The notes under the pieces were generated by a model that did no database searches, was not told where the DNA came from, and saw only the letters and a list, made by a program, of their open reading frames with translations. A stretch of 64,000 bases of DNA from Rhizobium sp. 16-488-2b (GTDB lineage Bacteria > Pseudomonadota > Alphaproteobacteria > Rhizobiales > Rhizobiaceae). The stretch's first letter is position 1. The number at the start of each line of letters is the position of its first letter. A program made the position numbers and the translations under genes. Shown here one piece after another: positions 63,109 to 64,000 of the stretch. Location of the stretch: positions 248,001 through 312,000 of the forward strand of contig NZ_JAGHMF010000008.1 of NCBI RefSeq assembly GCF_017741815.1, given 5' to 3'.

Positions 63109-63942
63109 ATGAACGCTATTCCATCACAACACAGCATTCCTGAGACCACATCCAAAACGACCAAATCGAAGCATGTCGCCATCTCCGCCGTTTCGAAGTC
63201 CTTCGAGACCCGGAAAGGTACAGTGCACGCGCTGCAGGACGTGACACTATCGATCAACAAGGGCGAGTTCGTTTCGGTGCTCGGACCGAGTGGCTGCGGC
63301 AAGAGCACGCTGATGATGCTGCTTGCCGGCCTGACCTCCGTCTCACTCGGCCGCATCATGGTCGGCGACAAGCATATCGACGGCCCAAATGCCGACGCGG
63401 GCGTCGTCTTCCAGCAGGACGTGCTATTGGAGTGGCGCACGGCGCTCCAAAACGTCCTCCTGCAGGCCGAAGTCCGCAAATCCGACATGGCGCAGGCCAA
63501 AGAGCGGGCGCGGCAGCTGCTCAAGATGGTGTCCCTGCAGGATTTCGAGGATGCCTATCCGAAGGAGCTTTCGGGCGGCATGCGCCAGCGCGTCTCCATC
63601 TGTCGTGCGCTGCTGCACCGCCCGCCTCTGCTCTTGATGGATGAGCCGTTCGGCGCGCTCGATGCTATGACCCGCGACCAGCTCCAGATCGATCTGCTAC
63701 GCCTGTGCGCCGATAACGAAATGACGGTCTTCTTCATCACCCACTCGATCCAGGAGGCGATCTTCCTTAGCGACCGCGTCGTCGTCATGTCGCCGCGCCC
63801 GGGTCGCATTGAGAGGATCATCGACATCGACCTGCCGCGGCCGCGGCGACTTGCCATGCGCGAAGATCCGAAATTCACCGCCTACACGCGGGAGTTGACT
63901 TCGATCTTCAAGGGGCTTGGCGTTTTCCGGGAGGAATATTGA
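63109..63942 (+). CDS. ABC transporter ATP-binding protein, SsuB/TauB-like
   Basis: The 277-residue protein has Walker A GPSGCGKST, Q-loop VVFQQDVLLEWRTALQNV, signature LSGGMRQRVSICRAL, Walker B LLLMDEPFGALD and the H-loop FFITHSIQEA, typical of nitrate/sulfonate/taurine-type ATPases. An ATG at 63085 is also in frame but lies directly against AGGAG, so 63109 is preferred with some doubt. It works with the binding protein at 61178 and the permease that follows. Confidence 0.9.
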   Translation: MNAIPSQHSIPETTSKTTKSKHVAISAVSKSFETRKGTVHALQDVTLSINKGEFVSVLGPSGCGKSTLMMLLAGLTSVSLGRIMVGDKHIDGPNADAGVVFQQDVLLEWRTALQNVLLQAEVRKSDMAQAKERARQLLKMVSLQDFEDAYPKELSGGMRQRVSICRALLHRPPLLLMDEPFGALDAMTRDQLQIDLLRLCADNEMTVFFITHSIQEAIFLSDRVVVMSPRPGRIERIIDIDLPRPRRLAMREDPKFTAYTRELTSIFKGLGVFREEY

Positions 63943-63944
63943 TC

Positions 63945-64000
63945 ATGGCGCAGCTTGCAGACACACACACCGAGTACAGACAAAACCTGGTTTCGCGCGC
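63945..64000 (+). CDS. N-terminus of a gene cut by the window edge, probably the importer permease
   Basis: The ATG lies 2 bases after the ATPase stop, with GGAGG about 10 bases upstream. Eighteen residues are visible (MAQLADTHTEYRQNLVSR), with no membrane segment yet. The identity as the SsuC/TauC-like permease is inferred from operon context only. Confidence 0.6.
   Translation, partial: MAQLADTHTEYRQNLVSR

Noticed and set aside
1..64000. tRNA, rRNA, riboswitch, prophage or integrative-element signatures
   Set aside because: None was recognised by eye on either strand; a dedicated covariance-model search would be needed to exclude small RNAs.

Overview
This is a GC-rich window from an alphaproteobacterium of the rhizobial type (Rhizobium/Agrobacterium/Ensifer-like). 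That placement is inferred from gene style: many ABC uptake operons each with a dedicated regulator, MoxR/Bat, DUF3300 and DUF2950 neighbours, and overlapping start/stop codons. The density of catabolic and transport operons suggests an accessory region or chromid. No rRNA, tRNA, CRISPR array or intact insertion sequence was seen.

Region 1 (1-11,255): a minus-strand operon encodes a polyamine-type (PotABCD-like) ABC importer with an ATP-dependent hydantoinase/oxoprolinase pair (HyuA/HyuB), a VOC protein and a FAD amine-oxidase-like enzyme. A divergent LacI regulator probably controls it through a perfect palindrome overlapping the operon's -10 box.

Region 2 (11,411-29,725): an aldehyde dehydrogenase is followed by what looks like a purine (or N-methylpurine) catabolic island. 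It holds a BMP-family nucleoside-type ABC importer behind a good sigma-54 promoter match, adenine deaminase, a second amidohydrolase, a GMC oxidoreductase, a two-subunit ThDP enzyme and a LysR regulator. Its most unusual content is a dismantled Rieske oxygenase: two catalytic proteins that lack a Rieske domain, one separate Rieske protein that lacks the catalytic iron site, and a GST-like protein. This resembles the NdmC/NdmD/NdmE system for 7-methylxanthine demethylation. A membrane-dipeptidase-family gene closes the island.

Region 3 (29,726-39,174): about 1.2 kb of decayed DNA (remnants of a nitroreductase, an ABC ATPase and a MalT-like regulator) precedes a complete Ugp-type ABC importer. 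That operon also carries two tandem glycerophosphodiesterase paralogues and an inositol-monophosphatase-family enzyme, with a divergent ROK regulator and two candidate operators.

Region 4 (39,388-56,278): an envelope region with an MltF-like lytic transglycosylase, a membrane protein, DUF2950 and DUF3300 proteins, a broken outer-membrane protein gene carrying a fresh 138-bp tandem duplication, an intact outer-membrane protein, a Tat-exported sulfatase, a MoxR/DUF58/DUF4381/BatA/BatB-C/BatD operon, and a protein with a DNA-binding-like N-terminal region, one membrane segment and a FlgO/TolB-like C-terminus. An 18-bp element recurs upstream of three of these units.

Region 5 (56,577-64,000): a catabolic cluster of three SDR proteins, a DapA-like lyase, a GntR/FCD regulator, a nitrilase-superfamily enzyme and an SsuABC/TauABC-like importer that runs off the window. 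TGGTATACCA-like palindromes in three intergenic regions mark a probable GntR regulon.
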